A stretch of DNA of 64,000 nucleotides, from assembly GCF_007859955.1 (NCBI RefSeq), contig NZ_SJPR01000005.1, positions 257,011 to 321,010 on the forward strand, read 5' to 3'. Below are positions 14,558 to 23,440 of this stretch, piece after piece. Position 1 is the first letter of the stretch. Each line of letters starts with the position of its first letter. This DNA is from Botrimarina colliarenosi (lineage in GTDB: Bacteria; Planctomycetota; Planctomycetia; Pirellulales; Lacipirellulaceae). The translations under genes were made by a program, and so were the position numbers. Under the pieces are notes generated by a model. That model saw only the letters and a list, made by a program, of their open reading frames with translations, did no database searches and was not told the DNA's origin.

Positions 14558-15811
14558 TCAGCCCAGCTCGGCGGCGACGCTCAGCGCCAGCTGTAGGTCG
14601 CGTTCGGCGTAGACCTGCGTGACGTCGGCCTGGGCGTGCCCGCAGATCACTTGGGCCGCTTCGAGGCCAAACCGCCGGCGGATTTCGGTTGCCGCCGTGT
14701 GCCGCAACTGGTTCGGGGTCCAGACCGGCACGCCCGCCTTCTTGCAGGCGCGGCGGATCGCCATCCGATAGCTGCCGACGACGTACCGCTTGGCCGGTAG
14801 TCGCTTCGTGCCGTTGGGCTTGTTCTCGGCGTACTTCGCGAGCACATAGCCATTCTTTACGCGCAGCGCCTGCTGGCGTTGCCGGGCGCGCTGCACCGTC
14901 TCGGCCGCCGAGAAGCAGTGCTCTTCCTGCCCGCGATCGAGGTACGCCGCGAGGACCTTCTGCGCCTGCGGCCCAACCGGCACGAGCCTTTCGCGGCCGT
15001 GGTGCTCGGTCTTGTGGCTGTCGGGCCGGTAGAGCCAGACCTTGCCGGTCCGATCGAGATCACACGGCCGCAGGGCGCAGACCTCCCCAGGCCGAGCGCC
15101 GGTGAGCCGCTGAAAACGGACCATGTCGGCGACGATCTCTGGCAGCGCGGGGATCGTCTTGCCGACGGTGGCGTCATCGACGGGCTGGACCGGCTCGGAT
15201 TCCCGCGCTCGGGTGCGCCCCTTGGCGAGCCCACCCAGCACCGCGAGTTGCTGGTAGGCGGCCGGCGAGCAGAGCTCCTTCTTGACGGCCCACTTGTACA
15301 TCCGCACGACACGGCCGATCTGCTTGTTGAGGCTCTTGCGTTCCCAGTCCCGCTCGTCGATGACCCACTCGCGGAACTCATCCAGATCAACCGGCCCGAA
15401 CGACTCGACCGATCGCTTGCCGTGCCGGCGGCCGAGCAGACCGGTGACCTCGTCGATCAGCTCCGCCTCGCGGGTCACCTCGCCGTTCTTGACGTAGTAA
15501 CCGTGGGCGAAGCGCCGGTAGGCGAAGATCAGCTCGTCGAGCGTGACGACCCTGCCGGCCCGGCGCTTCTCACGCAGGTTCGGCGCGTTGATCGTCTGGG
15601 CGAGTCGTTCTTCGGCCTCGAGCGCCGCCTGCGTCGGCGCCTCCTCGGCCTGCTGGGCGAGCCACTTTTCGACGAACTCGCGGTAACGCTCGCGGCTCTG
15701 GGGACTGCCGTGCTTGCCGAGGTAGACCTCGCGGCCTTTGACGTAGACGACGGCTTGACCGGAAGACTTGTGCCGCCCGTACTTGGGGGGCTGTTTCTGC
15801 TGCTGGGACAT
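14558..15811 (-). CDS. int: Tyrosine recombinase / integrase of the element
   Basis: A 417-residue integrase. After a Lys/Gln-rich N-terminus (residues 1-35) come a SAM-like core-binding domain (about 85-190) and the catalytic domain. Arg I is in TGARPGEVCAL, the HxxR equivalent is in QLRHTAATEIRRRFG, His III is in ICGHAQADVTQ and the nucleophile Tyr is in VYAERD. All catalytic residues are present. The start faces the tRNA-Met fragment 143 bases away, the usual position for an integrase next to its attachment site. It probably mobilizes the element containing the relaxase and ubiquitin-like genes. Confidence 0.9.
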   Translation of the reverse strand: MSQQQKQPPKYGRHKSSGQAVVYVKGREVYLGKHGSPQSRERYREFVEKWLAQQAEEAPTQAALEAEERLAQTINAPNLREKRRAGRVVTLDELIFAYRRFAHGYYVKNGEVTREAELIDEVTGLLGRRHGKRSVESFGPVDLDEFREWVIDERDWERKSLNKQIGRVVRMYKWAVKKELCSPAAYQQLAVLGGLAKGRTRARESEPVQPVDDATVGKTIPALPEIVADMVRFQRLTGARPGEVCALRPCDLDRTGKVWLYRPDSHKTEHHGRERLVPVGPQAQKVLAAYLDRGQEEHCFSAAETVQRARQRQQALRVKNGYVLAKYAENKPNGTKRLPAKRYVVGSYRMAIRRACKKAGVPVWTPNQLRHTAATEIRRRFGLEAAQVICGHAQADVTQVYAERDLQLALSVAAELG

Positions 15812-15953
15812 GGGCGAAACGGGTGCTGGGCCGTCTCACCCGTAGGTCCACCCGTACTACGGGTAAAAACTACGGGTGGGCGCTACCAACAAGCCGCTCC
15901 GCCGACCCTCGGCGGGTAACCTAAGCGTAGGTTTCAGCAGGACTTAGAAAAAG

Positions 15954-15996
15954 TGGCGGGGGCCGGATTCGAACCGACGACCTCGAGGTTATGAGG
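15954..15996 (-). other. 3' fragment of tRNA-Met, candidate attachment site
   Basis: On the minus strand this reads anticodon loop CTCATAA, stem strand CCTCG, a 5-base variable loop, a proper T-arm (GTCGG-TTCGAAT-CCGGC), acceptor strand CCCCGCC and discriminator A. Sequence 5' of the anticodon does not pair with the stem and shows no D-arm or GGCGGGG acceptor strand. It is therefore a truncated 3' piece and not a working gene. It ends 143 bases from the integrase start. This is the classic scar of integration at a tRNA gene, with crossover in or near the anticodon loop. Confidence 0.8.
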
Positions 15997-16479
15997 CAAA
16001 ACCCGCGAGCCTATGTAACTGCCTTCTCTACCAGGAGTTATGCAACGACGTTTCCCTCTTTAGACGCTTGCAAGTATTAGCAACTAATAGCGACGATTAG
16101 CAACCGTTAGCATTTGACGTCTCGTCAAAGCGGGAAGGGCCAATATACAGCCGCTCCCCTCACTCTGCCAAGCACCATCATTGACGGTTGCTATCCTACC
16201 GAGAGCCTCGTCAGCAGCAAACAGTAAGCGGCAGGAACTGGCAGTCGGGACGCTCCGAGCCACCTAGCAATCACCAAGGAAGATCAAGCAGTTAGTTGGT
16301 GTAGTTAAGGCAAAAGCCGAAGATCTCGCCAACACCACGCGACGACAATCGTCTCATAATTCAACGGGTTGCCGTCATCTGCTGCGCTTTAAGACCAAGC
16401 CGATTGGATCGACGTGGCAGTAGTTGGCATTGCACGGCACATAAATTCAATTCGTTGCGTAGCGGAACTGCGCGATCGA
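15997..16479. other. Gene-free region with TTAGCAAC direct repeats
   Basis: About 480 bases between the tRNA-Met fragment and the DUF4062 gene end. It contains three direct repeats, TTAGCAAC at 16077-16084 and 16097-16104 and TTAGCATT at 16107-16114, roughly 100 bases from the attachment core. They could be arm-type integrase binding sites. The rest is AT-richer than the neighbours and shows no gene. Confidence 0.45.
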
Positions 16480-17652
16480 TTAACGCCTTGAGTCAGAAGG
16501 CGAAGGGAAGTATCCACCCTTTGCCAAGAACACTCTCGCCAATCGCTCAACCAGATCGGTAGCGAGAAGGTCGCCAGCTACCAATGCCGGTCGTGAGGTA
16601 GAGAGCGGCTCAATTGGAATCCAGAGCGGGTCATCAACAGCGAGGCTTGGAAAGGATATGGAGTTGCCGCGGTGCTGATCGGGCTCCCCGAAAAGCTTGT
16701 GCTTAAATTCGGATAGGCAAAGCCAAACATAGAAGTCACTGAGCAGGCCGCCACGCGGGAGTCGCTGAAAGACCGCATCCGCGAAACGAAGGGCGCCGTG
16801 AACGCCCTCTTGGACGGCCCTGCGGTCAATAATTGTTGATTTGGCGAGGTCTCCAGCCGCAAAACCGCCGCGGGGCTGAGCCAACGTCACCACCGACAAG
16901 ATTGTTCCGTCTTGGTAGAGCGAAACGGACGCAGATCGGTCGGTAGCCCCATCCCCCGATTGCGACAATACGACGTGGTCAACGCCCTCCTGAGAAAGGC
17001 AGCCGTATCGGTCGTCGAATAATCGAGGTCGCTCTCCGAAGAGAAGTAGTTTCTTCAGATCGTCGCGGAACGCCTCGTCGCCCAGCAGCCCGACGGGAAC
17101 CCATTCATCGACGCGCTTGGGTACGATCCCTACAGAGAAGGTGGGCGCCCCCCGCCGTGGCGGCGCGACGGCGAAGCGTTGTTGAAGTCTCGCGCCCGCA
17201 TCAGCAGCGGAGACAGCCGGGCCCGTCGTGGACTGAAGGTCGTTCAGTGCTTGCACGACAGCGTCTTGCAGGTCCTGCGGCGTCGAGTAGAAGCCAACGA
17301 AATACCCCTGTTGGTAGTCACCCACACGAGCGAAGAAGTCGGCCTGATCCGCGTCGAGCTGGTCACGCGTGGCAAAGAACACAATTCTCAGGCCTCGTTG
17401 TCGCGCCTCTAAGTACTCGGCCTCCGTGACAGAGACCCCCTCAGGCGTTTTATAGCCGTAACGCGACCCCAGGACGCCTAGATAAACATCGCTGCCGCGG
17501 ACTTGCTCAACGCAGGCTATTTCGGAGCTGTGAGGCTGCGCCCCAAAGCCCTCCGCCATGACGGGGTCGTGACGTAGCAGTTCAATTGCACGACGGACTG
17601 CCGCGCGTTCGGGCTCGAAGCCCCGCATCACTGAGCTAACGAAAACTTTCAC
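16480..17652 (-). CDS. DUF4062 domain protein
   Basis: A 390-residue protein. It begins with the DUF4062 signature KVFVSSVMRGFEPERAAVRRAIE, continues with DVYLGVLGSRYGYK and SVTEAEYLEA (residues about 55-85), and the fold resembles TIR/nucleoside-processing domains. Residues 170-390 form an unrecognised domain. DUF4062 proteins often sit in bacterial defence islands as sensors or effectors, which fits the Fic and Thoeris genes nearby. The enzymatic activity of this copy is not known. Confidence 0.75.
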   Translation of the reverse strand: MKVFVSSVMRGFEPERAAVRRAIELLRHDPVMAEGFGAQPHSSEIACVEQVRGSDVYLGVLGSRYGYKTPEGVSVTEAEYLEARQRGLRIVFFATRDQLDADQADFFARVGDYQQGYFVGFYSTPQDLQDAVVQALNDLQSTTGPAVSAADAGARLQQRFAVAPPRRGAPTFSVGIVPKRVDEWVPVGLLGDEAFRDDLKKLLLFGERPRLFDDRYGCLSQEGVDHVVLSQSGDGATDRSASVSLYQDGTILSVVTLAQPRGGFAAGDLAKSTIIDRRAVQEGVHGALRFADAVFQRLPRGGLLSDFYVWLCLSEFKHKLFGEPDQHRGNSISFPSLAVDDPLWIPIEPLSTSRPALVAGDLLATDLVERLARVFLAKGGYFPSPSDSRR

Positions 17653-17690
17653 CGACGCCTCCTTGCGAGAGTTGAGTTGTGCAAACGCCT

Positions 17691-17870
17691 CTAGCGAGGG
17701 CGGTTGGGAACTGGGCGGGATGCACGTAGCCGTTCTAAGTGACGGCTATGACACTCGGGACAAGTCACGGGCGAACTAGTAAGACGTTTCGCCTCGGCCT
17801 CGCCAGGCTCCAGCACCTCAAGCTCGAAGCGTCTTCCGCAACGCGTGCACAGGTAAAGCACGACAATCAT
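17691..17870 (-). CDS. Small zinc-ribbon protein
   Basis: A 59-residue protein. It carries CTRCGRRFELEV near the start and CPECHSRHLERL near the end, a two-CxxC zinc ribbon. The start at 17870 is favoured by a GGAG ribosome site 8 bases upstream; the longer upstream frame has no comparable site. It lies 38 bases downstream of the DUF4062 start, on the same strand and upstream in transcription, so the two may be co-transcribed. Function unknown. Confidence 0.6.
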   Translation of the reverse strand: MIVVLYLCTRCGRRFELEVLEPGEAEAKRLTSSPVTCPECHSRHLERLRASRPVPNRPR

Positions 17871-18054
17871 CTTCACGTCTCCGTACGTTGGAGGCCAAAA
17901 TGGCAGCCTTTGGTAAGATATACGGGCGTGCAGCAACTGGCGTGCCAGCACTGCCATTTCAGGTGCCAAAGACCGCCGCCCGCACGCTCTGCCCACGGAC
18001 TTGCGCTATGCGGCGATTAGATGCTATAATCGCCGCAGAAAGTGCGGTGAATAG

Positions 18055-19158
18055 ATGCCCTATATCCACGAATTGGCCGATTGGCCGAAATTGACTTGGA
18101 ACGCCGAAGCGCTAGCCGCGCCCCTGGCGGCGGTCCGCCACGACCAAGGGCGATTGCTGGGGAAGATGGGAACGCTCGGCTTCGAGCTGCAAAGCGAAGC
18201 CAGTCTGACTGTATTGACCGCCGATGTCGTAAAGTCCTCGGCCATCGAGGGCGAAAGCCTCGATCCAGAGGAAGTCCGTTCGTCGATCGCAAGCCGATTA
18301 GGGCTTAGGGTGGCTGGGCTGCCGCGTCCTAGCCGCCACGTCGATGGCGTGGTCGAGATGATGCTCGACGCCACCCAGAAGTTTGCTGAGCCACTCACGG
18401 CGGAGCGTCTTTTCGGCTGGCACGCGGCGCTCTTTCCAACGGGACGCAGTGGCCTGAGCCGGATCGCTGTCGGACGATGGCGCCCCGAAGAAGCCGGACC
18501 CATGCAGGTCGTCTCAGGCCCGATCGGGAAGGAGAAGGTGCATTTCGAAGCGCCCGCCGCTTCTCGCCTGGACAAGGAGATGGCCGCCTTCCTTCACTGG
18601 CTGAACAGCACCGAAACGATCGATCCCGTTCTGAAGGCGGGGCTCGCGCACTTCTGGTTTGTGACGATCCACCCCTTCGAAGACGGAAACGGCCGTGTAG
18701 CCCGTGCGATTGCCGACATGTGCCTAGCCCGCGCTGATGGCGTTAAGGAACGCTTTTACAGCATGTCGGCCCAGATCGAAGCGGAACGGAAGGACTACTA
18801 CGCGACGCTAGAGCAAACGCAACGCGGCGGGCTTGATGTCTCCGAATGGCTATCTTGGTTTCTCAGCTGCTTAGGCCGCGCTATCGCTGCGAGCGATGGC
18901 CGCTTGGCGAGCGTCCTTAGCAAAGCAAGGATGTGGGAATCCCTCGGCGCGGTCGGCGTGAACGAGCGACAACAAGAAGTGCTCAACCGGATGTCGGGCG
19001 ATTGGGAAGGGTTCGTGAGCACCTCAAAGTACGCCCGTATGGCCAAGTGCTCGGCCGACACGGCTCTGCGTGACATTCAGGAGCTGGAGAGACGCGGGGT
19101 GCTTGTGAGAAATCCAGGCAAAGGGCGTAGCACGAGCTATCGTCTCGCTGACTTCTAA
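18055..19158 (+). CDS. Fic family AMPylator with C-terminal HTH
   Basis: A 367-residue protein. The N-terminal domain contains the inhibitory helix motif S61-x3-E65-G66 (SSAIEG), which blocks the ATP site in class II Fic proteins. The catalytic loop HPFEDGNGRVAR is at residues 206-217 with His206 and the Asn/Arg pair intact. Residues 300-367 form a winged HTH (DTALRDIQELERRGVLVRNPG). The active site is complete, so it should transfer AMP to a target hydroxyl, autoinhibited at rest. The small HTH gene follows after 18 bases and may be its regulator. The target is unknown. Confidence 0.9.
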   Translation: MPYIHELADWPKLTWNAEALAAPLAAVRHDQGRLLGKMGTLGFELQSEASLTVLTADVVKSSAIEGESLDPEEVRSSIASRLGLRVAGLPRPSRHVDGVVEMMLDATQKFAEPLTAERLFGWHAALFPTGRSGLSRIAVGRWRPEEAGPMQVVSGPIGKEKVHFEAPAASRLDKEMAAFLHWLNSTETIDPVLKAGLAHFWFVTIHPFEDGNGRVARAIADMCLARADGVKERFYSMSAQIEAERKDYYATLEQTQRGGLDVSEWLSWFLSCLGRAIAASDGRLASVLSKARMWESLGAVGVNERQQEVLNRMSGDWEGFVSTSKYARMAKCSADTALRDIQELERRGVLVRNPGKGRSTSYRLADF

Positions 19159-19176
19159 GCCGCACCGAAGAGGAGG

Positions 19177-19506
19177 ATGTACTCACCTGCTATGCCGACA
19201 CGACCCATCGAACGAACGATCTCAAAGCGGGCCACCCACGACAGCGAGTTTCGCGCAGCGCTCGTCGCCGAAGCGCTCAAATGCCTTTGCGAAAATGATG
19301 TCGCGACCGCCAAGAGCATCCTGCGGACTTACGTCATGACCGCGATTGGCTTTGAAGAGCTTGGTCGCCGGATGGGCGAGCGGCCCGAGAGTCTCATACG
19401 AATGATGAGCGACAAGGGCAACCCAAGCCTGAGCAAATTGGCCGCTTTGCTATCGGCCATTAAGACGCACGACGGCGTGAACATCGAAGTACGCGGCACT
19501 TTGTAG
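19177..19506 (+). CDS. Antitoxin-like XRE/HigA-type HTH protein
   Basis: A 109-residue protein. A helical N-terminal half (FRAALVAEALKCLCENDVA) precedes the HTH region MTAIGFEELGRRMGERPESLIRMMSDKGNPSLSKLAALLSAI (key residues FEELGRRMG and SLIRMMS). This layout resembles addiction-module antidote proteins. It is 18 bases after the Fic gene. The AGGAGG site touches the first ATG directly, and a second ATG at 19192 is an alternative start. Antitoxin function is inferred. Confidence 0.6.
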   Translation: MYSPAMPTRPIERTISKRATHDSEFRAALVAEALKCLCENDVATAKSILRTYVMTAIGFEELGRRMGERPESLIRMMSDKGNPSLSKLAALLSAIKTHDGVNIEVRGTL

Positions 19507-19863
19507 CGTGTGAGGAAGGGCGTTGTCGTCGCGAAATGCTCCGGTGTGATAATAAACATTGGACTAAACCGCTCTGCGGTGGGACGGCGTGGATGCCGTT
19601 GTCCTCGAGCGGATCATCGTCACGCACCGCAGGGTGGTTTCCATATCGTCGAGCGTTGAGTCACGCCGAGATGTCAATCGAATCAGTCGGTTGCCGTCCC
19701 CTATTTTCCCTATTGCGCGTTATCACACTGGCGTCGTGAGGCGACGGGCCGTCCCCTCAATCGGCTTTTTCACGTCTTTGTGAGGCGATTCGCATCGGCA
19801 TTCTCCACTGCCCAGGATGGCGGGGTTTCCCACCCCGTCCCCTTTTTGGCAGGAGGATTTGCG
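19507..19863. other. Leader region of the IS91-type element
   Basis: About 350 bases without a supported gene. Just ahead of the recombinase, a hairpin GGCGGGG-TTTCCCA-CCCCGTCC (about 19819-19840) and an AGGAGG ribosome site (19851-19856) are visible. One end of the IS91-type element should lie here, but I could not fix the boundary. Confidence 0.4.
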
Positions 19864-20718
19864 ATGACCGAATTGCGCCAGCGGATGATCGAGGACCTGC
19901 GTCTGCGGAACGTCGCGGAGAACACGGTCACGTGTTACGTCCGGGCCGTGCGGCAGTACGCCGAGTTCTTTGGCAGGTCGCCCGATCGGCTCGACGCCAA
20001 GCATCTGCGGCAGTACCTGCTGCACCTGCTGGAAGTCCAGAAGGTGGCCCAGGGAACGTACAACCAGAAGGTCGCGGCGCTGCGGTTCTTCTACCGTGAG
20101 ACGCTCAAGAAGCCCGCGTACGTCGAGGGCGTCTGCTTCACCAGGAAGGAGCGGAAGCTGCCGGTCGTGCTGAGCCACGACGAGATCCGTCGGTTCCTCG
20201 AAGCGCTCGACAGCCTGAAGTCGCGGGCCATCTTGATGACCTGCTACGGCGCCGGCCTGCGAACCTCCGAAGCGTTGTCGCTGGGCGTCGGCGACATCGA
20301 TAGTGAGCGGATGATGATCCGCGTGCGACAGGGCAAGGGCCGCAAGGACCGCTACGTCGCGCTGCCCAAGACGCTCTTGATCGTGCTCCGCGAGTACTGG
20401 AAGGCGGCCAAGCCGACGGACTGCTTGTTCCCCGGCCGTGACGGCGTTAAGCCGCTGACGCGGCAGTCGGTCGTCAACGCGTGCCACCGCGCGATGAAGG
20501 CGGCCGGCATCAGCAAGAACGTCTCGCCCCACACGATGCGTCACAGCTTCGCCACGCACCTGCTGGAAGAGGGCGCCGACGTGCGGACGATCCAGGTGCT
20601 GCTGGGTCACCGCAGCGTGACCACCACGGCGCTCTACACGCACGTCTCGCAAGCGACGATCCGCAAGACGAAGAGCCCGCTCGATCGCCTCAACGAGGAG
20701 CCGGCCGCCACGGTATGA
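19864..20718 (+). CDS. Tyrosine recombinase of the IS91-type element
   Basis: A 284-residue phage-integrase family protein with an AGGAGG ribosome site 7 bases before the start, which excludes the longer upstream frame. A SAM-like N-terminal domain covers residues 1-85. Catalytic residues are Arg in GAGLRTSEAL, Lys in GKGRKDRY, H-x-x-R in HTMRHSFATHLLE, His in LLGHRSVTTT and Tyr in ALYTHVS. All are present. The stop overlaps the transposase start by 4 bases. Recombinases of this type accompany one branch of IS91 elements; their exact role in transposition is not settled. Confidence 0.85.
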   Translation: MTELRQRMIEDLRLRNVAENTVTCYVRAVRQYAEFFGRSPDRLDAKHLRQYLLHLLEVQKVAQGTYNQKVAALRFFYRETLKKPAYVEGVCFTRKERKLPVVLSHDEIRRFLEALDSLKSRAILMTCYGAGLRTSEALSLGVGDIDSERMMIRVRQGKGRKDRYVALPKTLLIVLREYWKAAKPTDCLFPGRDGVKPLTRQSVVNACHRAMKAAGISKNVSPHTMRHSFATHLLEEGADVRTIQVLLGHRSVTTTALYTHVSQATIRKTKSPLDRLNEEPAATV

Positions 20719-21941
20719 CCCAGCGGCCTCGGCTCGAAGCAGCCGAGGTGCTCCGGGGAGGTGGATCGAGGTTCCTCGATCGGTACGGCAAGACGCTCTC
20801 GCACGCCCAGCACCGCGCGTTGCGCGCTATCGTGGCCTGTCGCACCAAGGTGCTCGGCGGCCACGTCGATCGGTGCGACGGGTGCGGCCACACGCGGCCG
20901 AGCTACAACTCGTGCCGCAACCGGCACTGCCCGAAGTGCCAAGCGTCGGCGCGCGCCGCTTGGCTGGAAGCGAGGGCGACCGAGCTGCTGCCCGTGCCCT
21001 ACTTCCACCTTGTCTTCACGCTCCCCGACGAGCTCGGCCCGATCGCCCTACAGAACCCGAAAGCCGTCTACGGAATCCTGTTCCGCGCGGCCTGGGAGAC
21101 GGTGCGCGAACTGGCCAAGGACCCCAAGCGCCTGGGCGCCAGCGCCGGCATGCTCAGCGTGCTGCACACGTGGGGGTCGAACCTCTCGCACCACCCGCAT
21201 CTGCACTGCGTCGTGCCGGGCGGCGGCCCATCAATCGGCGGCGAGCGGTGGGTCGCGGTCGAACGTTCGCGTAAGCGGAAGGCGTTCTTCCTGCCCGTGC
21301 GAGTGATGAGCCGCGTGTTCCGCGGCAAGTTTCTCCAGCAGCTCAAGGCCGCCTACCGTAAAGGACAGCTCGCCTTCCACGGCAAGTTGGCGCCGCTGAG
21401 TGACGTTGGCGTCTTCGAGTCGCTCCTCAATGCCGCGGTGAAGACCGATTGGGTCGTTTACGCCAAGCGTCCCTTCGGCGGTCCGCGGCAGGTTCTGAAG
21501 TACCTGGCCCGCTACACGCACCGGGTCGCCATCGCTAATAGCCGGCTGGTGAGCTATGAGGACGGCGTCGTCGGCTTCAACTGGAAGGACTACCGCCACG
21601 GCGGCCAGACGAAGGTGATGCGGCTGAGCGATGTCGAGTTCATCCGCCGGTTCTTGCAGCACGTCCTCCCGAACGGCTTCGTCCGCATCCGCCACCACGG
21701 CTTCCTCGCCAACCGCGATCGCGGTGAGAACCTGCGGCGTTGCCGCGAGTTGCTCGGCTTGAAGGAGTCGCCGCCGATCCCCGAGGCGGCTGGTGAGATT
21801 TCGACTGATCTGCCTTTGAACGTCTGCTCGGTCTGCGGCGCCGGCCTGCGGTCGAGGGAGTTGAGGCCGCTCCGCGGCCTCTCCACCCGGCAGGTTCTGG
21901 CGCTCGACGCCGCCGGACTGGGCTTCTTCGATTCATCCTAG
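20715..21941 (+). CDS. IS91 family transposase (HUH type)
   Basis: A 408-residue transposase. The N-terminal zinc-finger region has CDGCGHTRPSYNSCRNRHCPKC (residues near 55-75; cysteine spacing C-x2-C ... C-x4-C-x2-C). The HUH motif HHPHLHCVVPGGG follows near 155. The later YLARYTHRVAIAN segment contains the candidate nucleophilic tyrosines. The length is normal and no frame disruption is seen, so it may be active. It is translationally coupled to the recombinase. Confidence 0.9.
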   Translation: MTQRPRLEAAEVLRGGGSRFLDRYGKTLSHAQHRALRAIVACRTKVLGGHVDRCDGCGHTRPSYNSCRNRHCPKCQASARAAWLEARATELLPVPYFHLVFTLPDELGPIALQNPKAVYGILFRAAWETVRELAKDPKRLGASAGMLSVLHTWGSNLSHHPHLHCVVPGGGPSIGGERWVAVERSRKRKAFFLPVRVMSRVFRGKFLQQLKAAYRKGQLAFHGKLAPLSDVGVFESLLNAAVKTDWVVYAKRPFGGPRQVLKYLARYTHRVAIANSRLVSYEDGVVGFNWKDYRHGGQTKVMRLSDVEFIRRFLQHVLPNGFVRIRHHGFLANRDRGENLRRCRELLGLKESPPIPEAAGEISTDLPLNVCSVCGAGLRSRELRPLRGLSTRQVLALDAAGLGFFDSS

Positions 21942-22189
21942 AGGGCAACCCTGATGAATGCCTCCGAGACCGCCGCGTCAGCCTTGCTGAACCACTGCCG
22001 GTGCGCGCCGAGTGGAGTCGCACGCGCTCAAGACCTCCTTCTTCGACGCTTGTCAGCGAATGACGGTCTCTCTATCCCTAGCGACGAGGGAGTAGACCGC
22101 AGTCAGTCTGAGGCGCTGATGTCTCCGGCTAGGCAATGGCGAAGATAGAATCCCCATAGCCGGCCGCCACCGACGGTTTACTCCAACGC

Positions 22190-22254
22190 GTTGTATCGGA
22201 AGTGCCGAGACGCGTGTTGGCGGGGCTCCGTCGCGCGAGCACTGCCGATACAAC
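22190..22254. repeat. 16-bp inverted repeat, possible IS91 terminus or terminator
   Basis: GTTGTATCGGAAGTGC (22190-22205) and GCACTGCCGATACAAC (22239-22254) pair with a single mismatch around a 33-base loop. It lies 250 bases beyond the transposase stop and 124 bases before the Thoeris operon end. It resembles the subterminal hairpins of rolling-circle elements. It does not match an integron attC, whose ends would read RYYYAAC...GTTRRRY. The remaining gap 21942-22377 has no supported gene. Confidence 0.6.
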
Positions 22255-22377
22255 AGTAAGCGCTATGTAAAACAGATCGTTCTAACCCTCTGAAACGTCG
22301 CAGATCGTGTCAAGTGTCAAAGCCATCTCACCACCAAGTGGTTTTAGTCAAACCTCATCCATCGCCCTGAGCGACAG

Positions 22378-22902
22378 CTAGCGCCTCAACCAATCTTCCA
22401 ACAAGATGCCGGAACTTGCTCCTGGCTCAAATACTGCCGGCTTTCCGCTACTCGCCTGTTCGATGCGGTCGTAGATCCCGACGTACTCTGAACCTATCCA
22501 AGAAGTCTGACTATCTGTCACTGGCAGAATTGCAATGTTCTTCATCGAGTTTTCGGCATCCGCCACACCCAACTCCCACGGTACCCATTTCGACTGCAAT
22601 GCATTATTTGTCGCAAGCAAGACCAGCTTCTTGCACTCCTTGATCTTTCCCTTAATGCGACGCGCCGTTTCAGGGCTCGTTACGGAAGGCATAGACTCAT
22701 CCTTCCAATCAACGTAGATTGTCACACCTTGCGATCCAAGCAACTGCACTGCCTGATTAACTATGGCAGCATCCTGGTGGCTATGCGAAAGAAATACGGT
22801 AACTGCCGCGGAAGCTGTCCTAGTGTGGTAGCGGTTATTCCTTACTGCTGCCTCCAAATAAATTGGGACGCTCTGAAGTTGTTGGCGGGTATAGTAAGCC
22901 AT
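22378..22902 (-). CDS. TIR-domain protein, second ThsB-like component of Thoeris
   Basis: A 174-residue protein. Its TIR fold is shown by TVFLSHSHQDAAIVNQAV (strand and first helix), KLVLLATNNAL, and WVPWELGVADA, where the glutamate of WEL matches the catalytic Glu of NAD-cleaving TIR enzymes. It is the last gene of a three-gene minus-strand operon with a SIR2-SLOG protein. In Thoeris, TIR proteins sense phage and make a cyclic ADP-ribose type signal. The first 30 residues precede the fold and are of unknown role. Confidence 0.8.
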   Translation of the reverse strand: MAYYTRQQLQSVPIYLEAAVRNNRYHTRTASAAVTVFLSHSHQDAAIVNQAVQLLGSQGVTIYVDWKDESMPSVTSPETARRIKGKIKECKKLVLLATNNALQSKWVPWELGVADAENSMKNIAILPVTDSQTSWIGSEYVGIYDRIEQASSGKPAVFEPGASSGILLEDWLRR

Positions 22903-22931
22903 ATCGGTTCTCGGCGGTTCGCTAATCGTCG

Positions 22932-23435
22932 TTATCCATAATTTTCTCTAATACTTACTGCCTCTTCTATCCACGTGGCTAGGTTCGCTTCTATAAATGC
23001 GTAGCACTGCCTACTGTCCGTGAACGGCGGATTGTAACAACGCACGATTGACGACAACGATGACCCGTCGCGGTCCATACTGAAATGAGCAAAAGGGTTG
23101 GCGCCTTGTTTAGATTGCAATCCGGCAAAATCTCTTAGGCGATGTATATGCACTCCAACTACTCCTTTACCGGCATTCCATGCAGTCTTAATCTCGTAGT
23201 CAATCCATTTTCGTCGAGCGGTATCTGCGCCGACTAGCACCACCGCGCAGGATTTGCCTTCAAGCTGACTATCTATCCATCGTTTGATTGCTGCTTCGCC
23301 ACCATTGGTAACGGACTCCCACTCATTGTCAGTGGCAACGGCGTTACCCTCTATTACGCCCATGTTTCGCACCTGTGCTGCTCGAACGTTGTCTGGGTGA
23401 TAATGGAAACTGTAAAATACCTTGCGCGCCATCAA
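22932..23435 (-). CDS. thsB: ThsB (TIR-like, DUF1863/MTH538 type)
   Basis: A 167-residue protein with the ThsB signature start RKVFYSFHYHPDNVRAAQVRN, then SCAVVLVGADTARRKWIDYEIKTAW, where YEI carries the equivalent of the catalytic Glu. ThsB recognises phage and produces the nucleotide signal that activates ThsA. The gene starts 5 bases after the ThsA stop. Two ATGs in a row make the start ambiguous by one codon. Confidence 0.85.
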   Translation of the reverse strand: MMARKVFYSFHYHPDNVRAAQVRNMGVIEGNAVATDNEWESVTNGGEAAIKRWIDSQLEGKSCAVVLVGADTARRKWIDYEIKTAWNAGKGVVGVHIHRLRDFAGLQSKQGANPFAHFSMDRDGSSLSSIVRCYNPPFTDSRQCYAFIEANLATWIEEAVSIRENYG

Positions 23436-23440
23436 TTACC

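Larger units (their letters stand above)
19790..22254 (+). mobile_element. IS91-type element with paired tyrosine recombinase
   Basis: Two overlapping genes, a XerC-like recombinase and an IS91-family (Y1/Y2 HUH) transposase, form a recognised IS91-like arrangement. A 16-bp inverted repeat at 22190-22254 downstream of the transposase could be the terminal hairpin. Both ends are approximate. IS91 elements move by rolling circle and can carry adjacent DNA, which may have helped assemble this island. Confidence 0.7.

Noticed and set aside
15954..16040. Complete tRNA-Met gene
   Set aside because: Only the 3' half is present; sequence before the anticodon does not form the anticodon stem, D-arm or acceptor strand.
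22190..22254. Integron attC site
   Set aside because: The palindrome ends read GTTGTAT...ATACAAC, the reverse of the RYYYAAC...GTTRRRY rule, and no integron integrase or cassette array is present.
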